Shown: positions 44,058-55,742, numbered from the stretch's first letter. The stretch: 64,000 bases of DNA from Mitsuaria sp. 7 (GCF_001653795.1 NZ_CP011514.1:1744998-1808997), one strand, 5' to 3'. The notes: generated by a model from the letters alone, not told the origin. Made by a program: numbers and translations.

Positions 44058-45842
44058 ATGCCCACGCGCCGCCAAGCTCCTTCAGAACGTCTGCTGCTCC
44101 AGCAACTCCGCCGCTTCGGGCTGCGTGTCTGGCGACCTGGTCAGAAGGACGTCATCGATCGCGTGCTGCGCGGCCTGAACACGCTGGCGGTGATGCCGAC
44201 CGGTGCCGGCAAGTCGCTGTGCTATCAACTGCCCGCCGCCCTGCTGCCGGGGCGCACGATCGTCGTCTCGCCGCTGATCGCTCTGATGAAGGACCAGTGC
44301 GAACGGCTGAGCGCGCTCGGCCTGCGTTGCGCGCAGGTGCACAGCGGCCTCGACGCGGCGAAGCTCGCGGCGCAGGAAGCGGCGGCGCTCGACGGCACTG
44401 CGCGGGTCGTTCTTCTGACGCCGGAACGCCTGGACGACGCCGAGTGGGTCGAGCGCCTCGCGCAGCGTCCGACGGACCTGCTGGTCGTCGACGAGGCGCA
44501 TTGCATCTCCGAATGGGGCCACGACTTCCGCCCGGCCTTCCTGCGCATCGGCGAGGCCCGCGAGCGCCTGGGCCGGCCGACGGTGCTCGCGCTGACGGCG
44601 ACGGCGTCCGCGGAGGTCGTCGAGGACATCGCGAAGCAGCTCGACATCCCCGCCGCGGGCTGCCTCATCGGCGGCACCTACCGCCCCAACCTGCATTACC
44701 GCGTCGAGCCGCTGGCGGACGAGGAGGACAAGCTCCGGCGGCTGCTGGCGCTCGTGGCCGGCAAGGATTCGGACGGGTCCGAAGGAACGGCTGAAGCAGC
44801 GGAATCGGAGCGCTCAGATGAAGCAAGCATCGACCTCGAGGCAGCGCCGGCACGGCCATCGACGATCGTCTACACGGCCACCGTGAAAGCTGCGGAAGCG
44901 GTGCACGAAGCGCTCGTGGGAGCTGGCGTCTCGTCCGCGGTGTACCACGGCCGCTTGCGCGCGGCGCAGCGCCACGAGGCGCAGGACCGCTTCATGCGGG
45001 GCGACGTGCGCGTGATGGTCGCGACCAACGCGTTCGGCCTCGGCATCGACAAGCCGGACATCCGACGGATCGTCCACTACCAGGTACCGGCGGGACTCGA
45101 CGTCTACTACCAGGAGTCCGGCCGCGCGGGCCGCGACGGCGAACGTGCGGACTGCACGCTGCTGTTCGTGGCGGGCGACCGCGCGGTGCAGCAGTTTTTC
45201 CTGAACGGCCGGTATCCGGCGCCCGCCGATGCGCAGGCGGTCATGGATGCCCTGCACACCTCACCGCCCGATGGGACAGGCTGGACGCTCGACGCGCTGC
45301 GGGATCGGCTCAACCGGCCGCGCAACAAGCTCGAAGTCCTGACCGGACTGCTGGTCCGCGAGGGCTGGCTGACCGAGAACGAGGACGCCTTCCAACTGGC
45401 CGAGCCGGCGCCCGGCGACGTGGCGTCGTTGATGGAAGCGCTCGCGCGCTACGAGGCGAAGGTCGGGCAGGACCGTCGCCGGCTCGAACAGATGGTGTTC
45501 TACGCGCAGACCGGGCTCTGCCGCTGGCGCGTGATGCTGGAGGCCTTCGACGAGGCGGCGGGCTTCGACCGTTGCCACGGCTGCGACAACTGCGAGCGCA
45601 TCGACGCGCACGAGCGCGAGTCCTCCTCGCGCGGGGCCGAGGCAACACCTGACACCCCGGCCGTGCTGGCAGCGGTGGCGGTGTTCCAACCCGGCGAAGC
45701 GGTTCGGGTCAAACGCTACGGCGGCGGCGTGGTGGTCGAGGCCAGCGCGGACAGCGTGACGGTCGCTTTCGGTCAGGAGAAGCGCAGCTTCCTGCCGCAG
45801 TACGTGAAGCGCGCGAAACCGCCGACGGCGAAAGCGGCCTGA
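44058..45842 (+). CDS. recQ: RecQ family ATP-dependent DNA helicase
   Basis: 594 residues. Helicase motifs: MPTGAGKS (Walker A), [15 protein letters not shown] (motif II plus the aromatic loop), TATASAEV, and [25 protein letters not shown] in the second RecA domain. A Ser/Glu/Asp-rich insert (about 235-275) interrupts the helicase halves. The zinc site GLCRWRVM ... CHGCDNC is present. There is no HRDC domain; the C-terminus is a short SH3-like strand set ([20 protein letters not shown]), typical of a second, shorter RecQ class. Unwinds DNA 3'-5' in repair. Confidence 0.9.
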   Translation: MPTRRQAPSERLLLQQLRRFGLRVWRPGQKDVIDRVLRGLNTLAVMPTGAGKSLCYQLPAALLPGRTIVVSPLIALMKDQCERLSALGLRCAQVHSGLDAAKLAAQEAAALDGTARVVLLTPERLDDAEWVERLAQRPTDLLVVDEAHCISEWGHDFRPAFLRIGEARERLGRPTVLALTATASAEVVEDIAKQLDIPAAGCLIGGTYRPNLHYRVEPLADEEDKLRRLLALVAGKDSDGSEGTAEAAESERSDEASIDLEAAPARPSTIVYTATVKAAEAVHEALVGAGVSSAVYHGRLRAAQRHEAQDRFMRGDVRVMVATNAFGLGIDKPDIRRIVHYQVPAGLDVYYQESGRAGRDGERADCTLLFVAGDRAVQQFFLNGRYPAPADAQAVMDALHTSPPDGTGWTLDALRDRLNRPRNKLEVLTGLLVREGWLTENEDAFQLAEPAPGDVASLMEALARYEAKVGQDRRRLEQMVFYAQTGLCRWRVMLEAFDEAAGFDRCHGCDNCERIDAHERESSSRGAEATPDTPAVLAAVAVFQPGEAVRVKRYGGGVVVEASADSVTVAFGQEKRSFLPQYVKRAKPPTAKAA

Positions 45843-46068
45843 GCGTCTCCCCCCATTTCCCTCTTTGGTAGGCCCTCTTCATTGCCCCACTCGGGGCGAT
45901 GCGCGCCGCCGTGCCTTCGACGAGCATGACGTTGTCGCGCAGAGATTTTTTGAGGCACGTCAACGGAACGCCGGATTTCTGTCGCGACACCCGCCGGCTG
46001 GCTTGCTTCGTGGCCGCATCGGCAGCAGCATTTCAGCCCTTTGATCGCTACCGCTTTTCGGACAGACC

Positions 46069-46329
46069 ATGAGCGCACTGAACACCGTCGCCTTCCTCCA
46101 CCTTCAAGTGCCAGAAGACTTCTGCAACCTGATCGACCGCGCAGCGACCTTGACGCGCAAGAACCGCTCCGAATTCGTGCTGGATGCGGTGCTCGACGCC
46201 ACCGAGGCGACCATCCTCGACGCTGCAACGTTCTGCATGGGTGATGAACCCAGGAATGACGGCGATCAGACCGCTCCCTGCGCGCCAACGGAGGATGTCG
46301 CATTCCAGAGGCTGCTCGCGAGGGCATAG
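46069..46329 (+). CDS. DUF1778 (TacA-type) antitoxin
   Basis: 86 residues. Ribbon-helix-helix segment (FLHLQVPEDFCNLIDRAATL) followed by RKNRSEFVLDAVLDATEATI, the DUF1778 hallmark, and a C-terminal toxin-binding tail. Two bases separate it from the GNAT toxin. Expected to neutralise the acetyltransferase and repress the operon. Bases 45843-46068 upstream contain no recognised gene; the promoter was not pinned down. Confidence 0.88.
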   Translation: MSALNTVAFLHLQVPEDFCNLIDRAATLTRKNRSEFVLDAVLDATEATILDAATFCMGDEPRNDGDQTAPCAPTEDVAFQRLLARA

Positions 46330-46331
46330 CC

Positions 46332-46823
46332 GTGACAGAAATTTCCCTTCATGAGCCGGTGACGATGCAGTTGCTGACGGCGACCCACGCCTGCGGGCAA
46401 TTCAGCTGTGGCCACACGATTCTGGATCGCTGGTTGCAGCAGCGTGCGTTGTCCAATCAAGCGACAGGCGCCTCCAGGACATACGTCATCGCGACTGCTC
46501 GCGGTGTCGTGATAGGTTATTACTCGCTCGCACCAACTGCCCTTGATGCACCGCTGGCGACCGGACCCATCAGGCGCAATGCGCCGTCTCCAATCCCGAC
46601 CTTCCTGCTGGGACGACTCGCGGTGGATTTCTCTTGCGCCGGCAAGGGAGTGGGCCTGGCGTTGATCAACGATGCCCTTGCGCGCGTCCAAGTGGCCGGC
46701 GGCATCGTCGGAAGGAAGGCATTGCTGGCGCACGCCATTGATGAGGTGGCAAAGAACTTCTACTTGAAGCAGGGGTTCACGGCATCGCCAATCGACCCTC
46801 TTCTCGTGATGACGAGGGTGTAA
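46332..46823 (+). CDS. GNAT acetyltransferase toxin (TacT-type)
   Basis: 163 residues, start GTG at 46332. GNAT fold: RTYVIATARGVVIGYYSLAP strand pair, acetyl-CoA loop RLAVDFSCAGKGVGLALI, and the catalytic-type Tyr in AKNFYLKQGF. TacT-family toxins acetylate aminoacyl-tRNA and stop translation. In the loop, Cys-Ala-Gly-Lys-Gly-Val-Gly keeps the R/Q-x-x-G-x-G spacing. Forms an operon with the DUF1778 antitoxin; a third gene follows after 22 bases. Confidence 0.88.
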   Translation: MTEISLHEPVTMQLLTATHACGQFSCGHTILDRWLQQRALSNQATGASRTYVIATARGVVIGYYSLAPTALDAPLATGPIRRNAPSPIPTFLLGRLAVDFSCAGKGVGLALINDALARVQVAGGIVGRKALLAHAIDEVAKNFYLKQGFTASPIDPLLVMTRV

Positions 46824-46845
46824 CTCTCCTAAGGTTGAAATCAAG

Positions 46846-47310
46846 ATGACCCATCGCCCAGACTACCCGTCCACGGATTGCCCCACCGCCTGGCGTGCCT
46901 ACTTTGAAGCGGTCAGAAACCTCCAAGAAGAGGACATGCGACAGGCTTACAAGCGGACCGTACAGCGTCGCCTCGGCGAGGGTGACATGCTATCGGCCGC
47001 CGGTATTGCGACCATGTTTCATCTTTCGGTCGAAGAGATCCTGGCGATGGTGAGGTGCGGACGCGCGATCGGAATCGAAAGGTCACCCGGCGATCTCCGT
47101 TTACCGTTCTGGCAATTTCAAGAACCGCTGTGGAGTCTGCTGCCAACGATCCGTGATGCGAGCACTTGCAAGGATCCTCTGGAGCTAGTTGGCTTCCTGG
47201 AGCAAGAAGCTGCTGAGTTGGAGTACTTGACGCCGAGAGTGGCCCTCGAGCGAGGGCATCTAGATCGGGTTCTTGACCTGGCCAAGTACGGGCTGGGCGA
47301 AATGTGTTGA
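46846..47310 (+). CDS. Hypothetical protein with excisionase-like HTH
   Basis: 154 residues. The middle (MLSAAGIATMFHLSVEEILAMVRCGRAIGI) looks like an excisionase/MerR-like winged helix, and the C-terminus (FLEQEAAELEYLTPRVALERGHLDRVLDLAK) resembles the toxin-facing tail of Xre/ParS-type antitoxins, but I cannot name a family. It follows the TacAT-like pair on the same strand after 22 bases and may belong to the same accessory insert. Confidence 0.55.
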   Translation: MTHRPDYPSTDCPTAWRAYFEAVRNLQEEDMRQAYKRTVQRRLGEGDMLSAAGIATMFHLSVEEILAMVRCGRAIGIERSPGDLRLPFWQFQEPLWSLLPTIRDASTCKDPLELVGFLEQEAAELEYLTPRVALERGHLDRVLDLAKYGLGEMC

Positions 47311-47345
47311 TCGCGCCATCGAGCGTCTAGCCTCGTCAACCATCA

Positions 47346-48233
47346 TCAACGCGATTCCCCCACCATTCTCATGATCACCCCCGCCGTCTTCTGCATCAAC
47401 GGCGTCGCGCGCTTGCTGGTCGGCGTGACAAGACAGAGGGTGCTCTGAATGTCCGCCTTCGCGAACGGCGTAGTGACCAGACGCTCAGGCTTCTCGTAGA
47501 TCTGCAGCGCGTCTTCGCCCAGCGCCGCGTGGCCGATGCCGGCTGCGACGCAGTCCAGGATCGCCGGCACGCTCGCCACTTCCCAGCGCACGTCGAGCTG
47601 CACGCCCGCCATCGCGGCCGCCTGCTCCATCAATGCGCGGAAGATGTGCCCCCGCTGCGGCATCACCAACGGGTAGCGCGACAGCTGCGACAAGGTCGGC
47701 GGCCGCGCCGGCGCCTGGTCCTTCGGGCTCACCAGGCACAGACGCTCGCGCCGCAACGGCAGGATCTCCAGCGCGGGCACCGGCTCGGGGTTGTAGACCA
47801 GCGCCAGGTCCGTGCGACCCGTCAGCAGCCACTCGGTCAGGTGGACCGAGAACCCCTCCATGATCGTCAGGCGCGCCTGCGGCATCTCCGCCTGGAAGGC
47901 CCGGATCAGCGCCAGCGTGTGCAACCGCGCCAGCGTCGGCGGCATCGCGATGGTGATCTGCCCCACCGGCTCGCTGCGCCGCGCGCGCAGGTCGTCCTTC
48001 GCGTGGCTCACCAGGTTCAGGATGTCCTGTCCGTGTTGCAGCAGCCGGCGGCCCGCCTCGGTCAGCTCCACGCCGCGGCCGTTGCGCAGCAGCAGGGTCT
48101 CGTGCAGCTCCGTCTCCAGCGCCCGCACCTGCCGGCTCAGCGCCGGCTGCGCCACCCCCAGCACCATCGCGGCCTTGCTGAAGCTGCCGTGCTCGGCCAC
48201 ATGGACGAAAGTCTCCAGTTGCGTCAGGTTCAT
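47346..48233 (-). CDS. LysR family regulator of the protocatechuate operon
   Basis: 295 residues from ATG 48233 (MNLTQLETFVHVAEHGSFSK). Winged helix (AALVLG-type segment VLGVAQPALSRQVRALE) and effector domain. The position, divergent from a protocatechuate 4,5-cleavage operon, matches PmdR of Comamonas, which responds to pathway intermediates. A perfect inverted repeat (48254-48284) lies between it and the first catabolic gene. The inducer is inferred from context. Confidence 0.88.
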   Translation of the reverse strand: MNLTQLETFVHVAEHGSFSKAAMVLGVAQPALSRQVRALETELHETLLLRNGRGVELTEAGRRLLQHGQDILNLVSHAKDDLRARRSEPVGQITIAMPPTLARLHTLALIRAFQAEMPQARLTIMEGFSVHLTEWLLTGRTDLALVYNPEPVPALEILPLRRERLCLVSPKDQAPARPPTLSQLSRYPLVMPQRGHIFRALMEQAAAMAGVQLDVRWEVASVPAILDCVAAGIGHAALGEDALQIYEKPERLVTTPFAKADIQSTLCLVTPTSKRATPLMQKTAGVIMRMVGESR

Positions 48234-48253
48234 GCACCGCATGCTCTCACGAA

Positions 48254-48284
48254 CCGGCATGGCCCCGCATCCGTGTCATGCCGG
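48254..48284. promoter_or_regulatory. Candidate LysR operator of the protocatechuate operon
   Basis: CCGGCATG (48254-48261) and CATGCCGG (48277-48284) are perfect inverted copies with a 15-base spacer, located 21 bases from the regulator start and 91 before the first catabolic gene. The arm length and position suit a LysR recognition site. The match is by symmetry only. Confidence 0.55.
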
Positions 48285-48374
48285 ATCGGAATAGCAGCTA
48301 GTGGAAGCCAGCGCTGGTTGGACGGCCCGGACGGGACCAGAATCCGCCCCACTCGACCGCTTCCGGATTCTCCC

Positions 48375-49070
48375 GTGATCGCACCCCTCGCCGGCATCTC
48401 CTCCATGGCCACCCGCGCCCTGCTGGCCGAGCTGTCCGCCGCCTACACCGCGGCGCACGGCCTGGAGATCCGTTTCGAGTCGATCGGCGGCGTCGACGCC
48501 GCCAAGCGCGTCGACGCGGGCGAATCGCTGGACCTCGTCGTCCTGGCCTCCGATGCGATGGCACGGCTGCTGGAGTCGGGCCGTCTGCGCGCCGGCTCGC
48601 TGCGTCCGATCGCCGACTCGCCGATGTTCATCGCCTCCCCCGAAGGCCATGCCCGGCCGGCCGTCGACACCGCGGACGAGCTGCGCCAGGCCTTGCTCGG
48701 CGCGCGGGCCATCGGTTACTCCACGGGCCCCAGCGGTCAGGCGCTGCTGAAGCTGCTGGAGGACTGGGGCCTGCGCAACGCGCTCGATGACCGCCTGCGC
48801 CAGTCGCCCGCCGGCGTGCCCGTGGCGAAGATGGTCGCGCAGGGCGATGTCGATCTCGGCTTCCAGCAGTTGAGCGAGCTCCTCGGCCACGGCGGTCTGA
48901 CCCTCCTCGGTCCGATGCCGCCCGGACTCGAGATCGTCACCCGCTTCACCGCCGCCGTCGCCGCGACCAGTGCCGAGCCCGCCACCGCGCAACGTGTCGC
49001 CGACGATTTCGCCACCGCCCGCCACGACGCGCTGCGTCGTCGGCTGGGCCTCGCCTCGCCGGTCGTCTGA
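48375..49070 (+). CDS. ModA-like substrate-binding domain protein without signal peptide
   Basis: 231 residues from a GTG at 48375 (ATG at 48405 is the alternative). The fold pattern is of a molybdate-type periplasmic binding protein ([75 protein letters not shown]). Unlike ModA it has no signal peptide, so it is probably cytoplasmic, and no permease or ATPase is adjacent. First gene of the protocatechuate operon; in this position a sensor, storage or enzymatic role is possible. Confidence 0.7.
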   Translation: MIAPLAGISSMATRALLAELSAAYTAAHGLEIRFESIGGVDAAKRVDAGESLDLVVLASDAMARLLESGRLRAGSLRPIADSPMFIASPEGHARPAVDTADELRQALLGARAIGYSTGPSGQALLKLLEDWGLRNALDDRLRQSPAGVPVAKMVAQGDVDLGFQQLSELLGHGGLTLLGPMPPGLEIVTRFTAAVAATSAEPATAQRVADDFATARHDALRRRLGLASPVV

Positions 49071-49137
49071 GCGCCAGGAAGGCGCCCATCGACGTCCGTT
49101 CCACAGATCCCCGCTCCCCCAGAAGAAGGAACCCGCC

Positions 49138-49821
49138 ATGTACGAACTCGGCGTCGTCTACCGCAACATCCCCCGCGCCGACCGTGTCGCCGCCGACGCG
49201 CTCGGCCACTTCGGCGCCGCGACCGTCCATGAGGCGCTGGGCCGCGTCGGCCTGCTCAAGCCCTACATGCGGCCGATCCAGTCGGGCGTGGCGGTTTCCG
49301 GCACCGCCGTGACCGTGCTGCTGCAGCCCGGCGACAACTGGATGCTGCACGTCGCCGCGGAGCAGATCCGCGAAGGCGACATCGTCGTCGCCGGCGTCAC
49401 CGCCGAATGCACCGACGGCTACTTCGGCGACCTGCTCGCGACCTCGTTCAAGGCCCGCGGCGCCCGCGCGCTGATCATCGACGGCGGCGTGCGCGACGTG
49501 CGCACGCTCAACGACATGGGCTTCCCGGTCTGGAGCAAGTGCATCTCCGCCAAGGGCACGATCAAGGCGACGCCGGGCTCGGTCAACATCCCGGTGGTCT
49601 GCGCCGGCGCGCTGGTCCATCCCGGGGACGTCATCGTGGCCGACGATGACGGCATCGTCTGCGTGCCGGCCGCCCTGGCGCAGAAGACGCTGGACGCGGC
49701 CGCCACCCGCGAGGCCAACGAAGGCGCCAAGCGCGAGCAGTTCGCCGCCGGCGTGCTCGGGCTGGACATGTACAAGATGCGCGAGCCGCTGGCCAAGGCG
49801 GGGTTGCGCTATATCGACTGA
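49138..49821 (+). CDS. ligK: 4-carboxy-4-hydroxy-2-oxoadipate aldolase
   Basis: 227 residues from ATG 49138 with AGAAGGA upstream. RraA-like fold of class II CHA/HMG aldolases: ATVHEALGR near residue 30, [20 protein letters not shown], and the metal/pyruvate site [17 protein letters not shown]. It cleaves 4-carboxy-4-hydroxy-2-oxoadipate to pyruvate and oxaloacetate, the last step of the 4,5-cleavage pathway. Neighbours (ligI, ligA, ligB, ligC) support this over a RraA role. Confidence 0.92.
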   Translation: MYELGVVYRNIPRADRVAADALGHFGAATVHEALGRVGLLKPYMRPIQSGVAVSGTAVTVLLQPGDNWMLHVAAEQIREGDIVVAGVTAECTDGYFGDLLATSFKARGARALIIDGGVRDVRTLNDMGFPVWSKCISAKGTIKATPGSVNIPVVCAGALVHPGDVIVADDDGIVCVPAALAQKTLDAAATREANEGAKREQFAAGVLGLDMYKMREPLAKAGLRYID

Positions 49822-49919
49822 TCCAGGTTTTCCGCAGTACCACGCAGCAGTACCCATCCCCTCGAGCGACCCGCCCTGCAGAGGTCGCCGACAACAAGAG
49901 ATCGACGGAGACAACGACG

Positions 49920-51023
49920 ATGACTGCCTTCACCCAAACGCCGGATTCCAGCACCGGAGTTCAGTACTGCCACCGCCGCTGGCCCTCACCCCAGCCCTCT
50001 CCCGCAAGCGGGAGAGGGAGTAAGACCAGCCGCACGGGGCAAGTCCTGACCCTCGCGGCCGTTCTGTTGACTGCGATGCTGCCTCGCCTGGCGGCAGCCC
50101 AGGCCAGCGCCCCGGCCGCGGACTGGCCGACCAAGCCCGTGCGGATCATCACGCCCTTCCCGGCCGGTGCCGGCCCGGAGACCGTGGCCCGCGTCGTCGC
50201 TGAGAAGCTCTCGAAGAAGTGGGGCAAGCCGGTGATCGTCGAGAACAAGCCCGGCGCCAACGGCTTCATCGCGATCGACGCCTTCAAGCGCGGCGCGACC
50301 GACGGGCACGACCTGATCCAGCTGGACAACGTCCACCTCGTCGTCTATCCGCACCTGTTCAAGAAGCTGCCCTACGACCCGGTCAAGGACTTCGATCCGA
50401 TCGCGCCGCTGTTCAAGACCTACTTCTTCGTCGGCGTGCCGTCCACCAGCAAGTACAAGACGGTCGGCGACATCGTGGCCGACGCCAAGGCCCATCCCAA
50501 CGCGTTGAACTACGGCTCCTGGTCGATCGGCAACCCGGTGCATCTGGGCGCCGCGCAGCTCGAGGCGATGACGAAGACGCAGATGACGCACGTGGTCTAC
50601 AAGGAGACCACCATGCTCTACACCGCCGTGGCCAACGGCGAACTGAACTTCGCACTCGGCTCGATGGCGACCGCGGGTCCGCTGCAGCGCGCCGGCAAGA
50701 TCCGCTTCATCGCGGTCACCGGACCCAAGCGCCATCCGGCCTTCCCGGACCTGCCGACCGTCAGCGAGTCCGGCGGGCCCGCCGGCTACGAGGTGACCGG
50801 CTGGACCACGATCGCCGCGCCGCGCGGCCTGCCCAAGGCCGTGCAGGAAAAGATCCAGCGCAACATCGAGGCCGCCCTGGCCGAGCCCGACATCCGCGAG
50901 CGCTACGCCGCCTTCGGCTACGACGTCTTCCCGACCACGAAGGAGCAGTACCAGGCCTTCATCGCGAGCGAGTCCGCCAAGTACGCCGACCTGATCAAGC
51001 GGCTCAACATCTCGCTGGACTGA
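49920..51023 (+). CDS. Bug-type tripartite tricarboxylate transporter receptor with repeat-derived N-terminus
   Basis: 367 residues. The mature protein (from about residue 60, WPTKPVRIITPFPAGAGPET) is a typical Bug solute receptor, with HVVYKETTMLYTAVANGELN and ending near YADLIKRLNISL. It should capture an aromatic acid or pathway carboxylate in the periplasm. The ATG at 49920 has GGAGAC upstream. Between residues about 13 and 34 the frame runs through a 62-base dispersed repeat (49960-50021), lengthening the region before the hydrophobic signal core (VLTLAAVLLTAML). No TctA/TctB partners are adjacent. Confidence 0.88.
   Translation: MTAFTQTPDSSTGVQYCHRRWPSPQPSPASGRGSKTSRTGQVLTLAAVLLTAMLPRLAAAQASAPAADWPTKPVRIITPFPAGAGPETVARVVAEKLSKKWGKPVIVENKPGANGFIAIDAFKRGATDGHDLIQLDNVHLVVYPHLFKKLPYDPVKDFDPIAPLFKTYFFVGVPSTSKYKTVGDIVADAKAHPNALNYGSWSIGNPVHLGAAQLEAMTKTQMTHVVYKETTMLYTAVANGELNFALGSMATAGPLQRAGKIRFIAVTGPKRHPAFPDLPTVSESGGPAGYEVTGWTTIAAPRGLPKAVQEKIQRNIEAALAEPDIRERYAAFGYDVFPTTKEQYQAFIASESAKYADLIKRLNISLD
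49960..50021. repeat. 62-base dispersed repeat inside the Bug receptor gene
   Basis: The same as 58344-58405 at 60 of 62 positions by eye. It contains the short palindrome CCCTCTCCCGCAAGCGGGAG and lies in frame within coding sequence. A reversed third copy is at 58424-58479. Confidence 0.88.
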
Positions 51024-51024
51024 C

Positions 51025-52002
51025 ATGAGCACCGCAGTCCCGCAGGACACCCCGTCGTCCCAGGCGCAGCCGGACGGCACGCCGCAAGCGTTCCGCATCG
51101 GTCTCGTCGGCTACGGCGAGGTCGGCCGCATCCTCGCCGAGGACCTGCGCGCCGCCGGCGTCGCCGTCAGCGCCTACGACCTGAAGCTGGAGTCCCCGTC
51201 CAGCGATGCCGACACGATGCGTGTGCACGCGGTCGAGTTCGGCGTCGAGCTGGGCGCTTCCGCGACGATGGTGGCGACGCCGGCCGACCTCGTGATCAGC
51301 GCGGTCACCGCCAGCCAGACGCTGGACGCGGCGCGGGCGGCCGCCGCCGGGCTGAGACCGGGCACTTTCGTGCTCGACGTCAACTCGGCCTCGCCCAAGG
51401 CCAAGCGCGACGCGGCGCAAGCGGTGCATGCGCAGGGCGGCCGTTATGTCGAAGGCGCCGTCATGACGAGCGTTCCGCCTTATCGCATCCGCGTGCCGCT
51501 GCTGCTCGGCGGCCCGCATGCGTCAGCGGTCGAACCGCTGCTGAAGCAGCTCGGCTTCGCGCCGACCGTCGGCAGTGCGGACCTCGGCGTCGTCAGCGCG
51601 ACCAAGATGTGCCGCAGCGTGATGATCAAGGGCCTGGAGGCCATGGTCATCGAAAGCCTCGCCTCGGCGCGCCATTACGGCGTCGAGGACGCGGTGCTCG
51701 CGTCGCTCAAGGAGACCTTCCCCGGCATCGACTGGGAGAAGCAGGCGGCCTACTTCTTCCAGCGCGTGATCCAGCACGGGCGCCGCCGCAGCGAGGAGGT
51801 CCGCGAAGTCGCCGAGACGGTCCGCGACGCGGGCCTCACGCCGTGGAGCGCCGAAGGCACGGCCGAGCGCCAGGCCTGGATGGCCGATCTGGCCGAGGAC
51901 GGCGTCTTCGGCCAACGCGGCGATGCGGACTTCGGCCGCAGCCCGGACTGGCGCACCGAGGCCGACCGGCTGCTCGCGCAGATCGCCAAGCCGAAGCTCT
52001 GA
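51025..52002 (+). CDS. DUF1932 NAD(P)-binding dehydrogenase
   Basis: 325 residues. N-terminal Rossmann fold (GLVGYGEVGRIL) of the 6-phosphogluconate/3-hydroxyisobutyrate dehydrogenase type, then a DUF1932 C-terminal domain (KMCRSVMIKGLEAMVIESL). The start is one base after the Bug stop. Such genes recur in protocatechuate and gallate meta-cleavage clusters, but their reaction is not settled. It is a candidate for an intermediate-handling step between ligC and ligK. The first 20 residues are low complexity. Confidence 0.82.
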   Translation: MSTAVPQDTPSSQAQPDGTPQAFRIGLVGYGEVGRILAEDLRAAGVAVSAYDLKLESPSSDADTMRVHAVEFGVELGASATMVATPADLVISAVTASQTLDAARAAAAGLRPGTFVLDVNSASPKAKRDAAQAVHAQGGRYVEGAVMTSVPPYRIRVPLLLGGPHASAVEPLLKQLGFAPTVGSADLGVVSATKMCRSVMIKGLEAMVIESLASARHYGVEDAVLASLKETFPGIDWEKQAAYFFQRVIQHGRRRSEEVREVAETVRDAGLTPWSAEGTAERQAWMADLAEDGVFGQRGDADFGRSPDWRTEADRLLAQIAKPKL

Positions 52003-52035
52003 CCCCTGCCCACCGACATTGCAGAAGGATCCCCG

Positions 52036-54316
<2,281 letters not shown>

Positions 54317-54383
54317 ATCGTCCCGACCACGGCCCTGACCCCGCCCCCGGCCCTTGGAGGGCCCCCGACATTCCGGAGACCCC

Positions 54384-55349
54384 ATGACCGCACCGATCCG
54401 CATTGCCCTGGCCGGCGCCGGCGCCTTCGGCCAGAAGCACCTCGACGCGCTGAAGCAGATCGCCGACGTCGAGGTCGTGTCGCTGATCAGCCGCGATCTC
54501 GACAAGACCCGCGAGACCGCCGCGAAGTACGGCATCGGCCACGCGACGACCGAGTTGGACGAGGCGCTCGCGCGCGACGACGTCGACGCCGTCATCCTCT
54601 GCACGCCGACGCAGCTGCATGCACGGCAGGCGCTGGCCTGCCTGGACGCGGGCAAGCATGTGCAGGTCGAGATCCCGCTGTGCGACGTGCTCGCCGACGG
54701 CGAGGCCGTCGTGCGCCGCCAGCGCGAGACCGGCCTGGTCGCCATGTGCGGCCATACGCGCCGCTTCAACCCGAGCCACCAATGGGTGCACCGCCGCATC
54801 CAGGACGGCGGATTCAACATCCAGCAGATGGATGTCCAGACCTATTTCTTCCGCCGCACCAACACGAACGCGCTGGGCCAGGCGCGCAGCTGGACCGACC
54901 ACCTGCTGTGGCACCACGCCGCGCACACGGTGGACCTCTTCGCCTGGCAGTGCGGCAGCCCGGTCGTGCGGGCGAACGCGCTGCAGGGGCCCATGCATCC
55001 CACACTCGGCATCGCGATGGACATGAGCATTCAGCTGCAGGCCGCCAACGGGGCGATCTGCACGCTGTCGCTGTCCTTCAACAACGAGGGGCCGCTGGGC
55101 ACCTTCTTCCGCTACATCGGCGACACCGGCACTTACCTCGCGCGCTACGACGACCTCGTCACCGGCCGCGACGAAACCGTCGACGTCAGCCGCGTGGCCG
55201 TGTCGATGAACGGCATCGAGCTGCAGGACCGCGAGTTCGTCGCGGCGATCCGCGAGGGCCGGGCGCCGGAGGCCGCCGTGGCCCAGGTGCTGCCCTGCTA
55301 TCAGGTCCTCGATGGCCTGGAGGGCCAGCTCCGGACGCAACGGACCTGA
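54384..55349 (+). CDS. ligC: 4-carboxy-2-hydroxymuconate semialdehyde dehydrogenase
   Basis: 321 residues from ATG 54384. Gfo/Idh/MocA-type Rossmann fold (ALAGAGAFGQKHLDALK) with substrate-domain motifs CGHTRRFNPSHQWVH and WTDHLLWHHAAHTVDLFAWQ. It oxidises the cyclic hemiacetal form of the ring-opened product to 2-pyrone-4,6-dicarboxylate with NADP+. Last gene of the operon; no terminator stood out after it. Confidence 0.95.
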   Translation: MTAPIRIALAGAGAFGQKHLDALKQIADVEVVSLISRDLDKTRETAAKYGIGHATTELDEALARDDVDAVILCTPTQLHARQALACLDAGKHVQVEIPLCDVLADGEAVVRRQRETGLVAMCGHTRRFNPSHQWVHRRIQDGGFNIQQMDVQTYFFRRTNTNALGQARSWTDHLLWHHAAHTVDLFAWQCGSPVVRANALQGPMHPTLGIAMDMSIQLQAANGAICTLSLSFNNEGPLGTFFRYIGDTGTYLARYDDLVTGRDETVDVSRVAVSMNGIELQDREFVAAIREGRAPEAAVAQVLPCYQVLDGLEGQLRTQRT

Positions 55350-55388
55350 CAACCGGCGGACGGCGGACGGCGGACGGCCTCATGGCGC

Positions 55389-55742
55389 TCAGATCACCGC
55401 GTTGTCCTGCGGGTGACCGATCGCGGCGATCGTGCACTGGGGGCCGATGACGGGGAGCGTCGCGCAGACCTCCTGAAGGGTGTAGGCGTATCGGGGGGCG
55501 AAGACCGTCGTGGCGAAGGTGTCCGTCTGGCCGCCGATGGTGAGCCTGATGTGCTGCACATCCTCCAGTCGGAGCGAGTAGTCCCGGTGTCTGAGCTCCT
55601 CGCCTTGACAGCCCACCGCGGTCGCCCGGACGGACAGGAGGTCGCCGGACTTGTGGAGCGTGGCGAAGCCGTGGGCGTCCAGGTTCCCGAGGTCCAGCGT
55701 CGCGTCCGGTGCGGGACTGCGGACATTTGTCGGAGCATTCAT
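55389..55742 (-). CDS. Small hypothetical protein
   Basis: 117 residues from ATG 55742 (AAAGGAATCGAG upstream). No signal peptide or membrane segment; beta-rich middle with LRLEDVQHIRLTIGGQTDTF and three Cys. I do not recognise a family. It converges with the ligC operon and is divergent from the diguanylate cyclase gene with a 186-base gap. Confidence 0.6.
   Translation of the reverse strand: MNAPTNVRSPAPDATLDLGNLDAHGFATLHKSGDLLSVRATAVGCQGEELRHRDYSLRLEDVQHIRLTIGGQTDTFATTVFAPRYAYTLQEVCATLPVIGPQCTIAAIGHPQDNAVI

Noticed and set aside
45709..45990. Minus-strand frame after recQ
   Set aside because: It runs into recQ antisense, lacks a ribosome site, and no homologous family is apparent.
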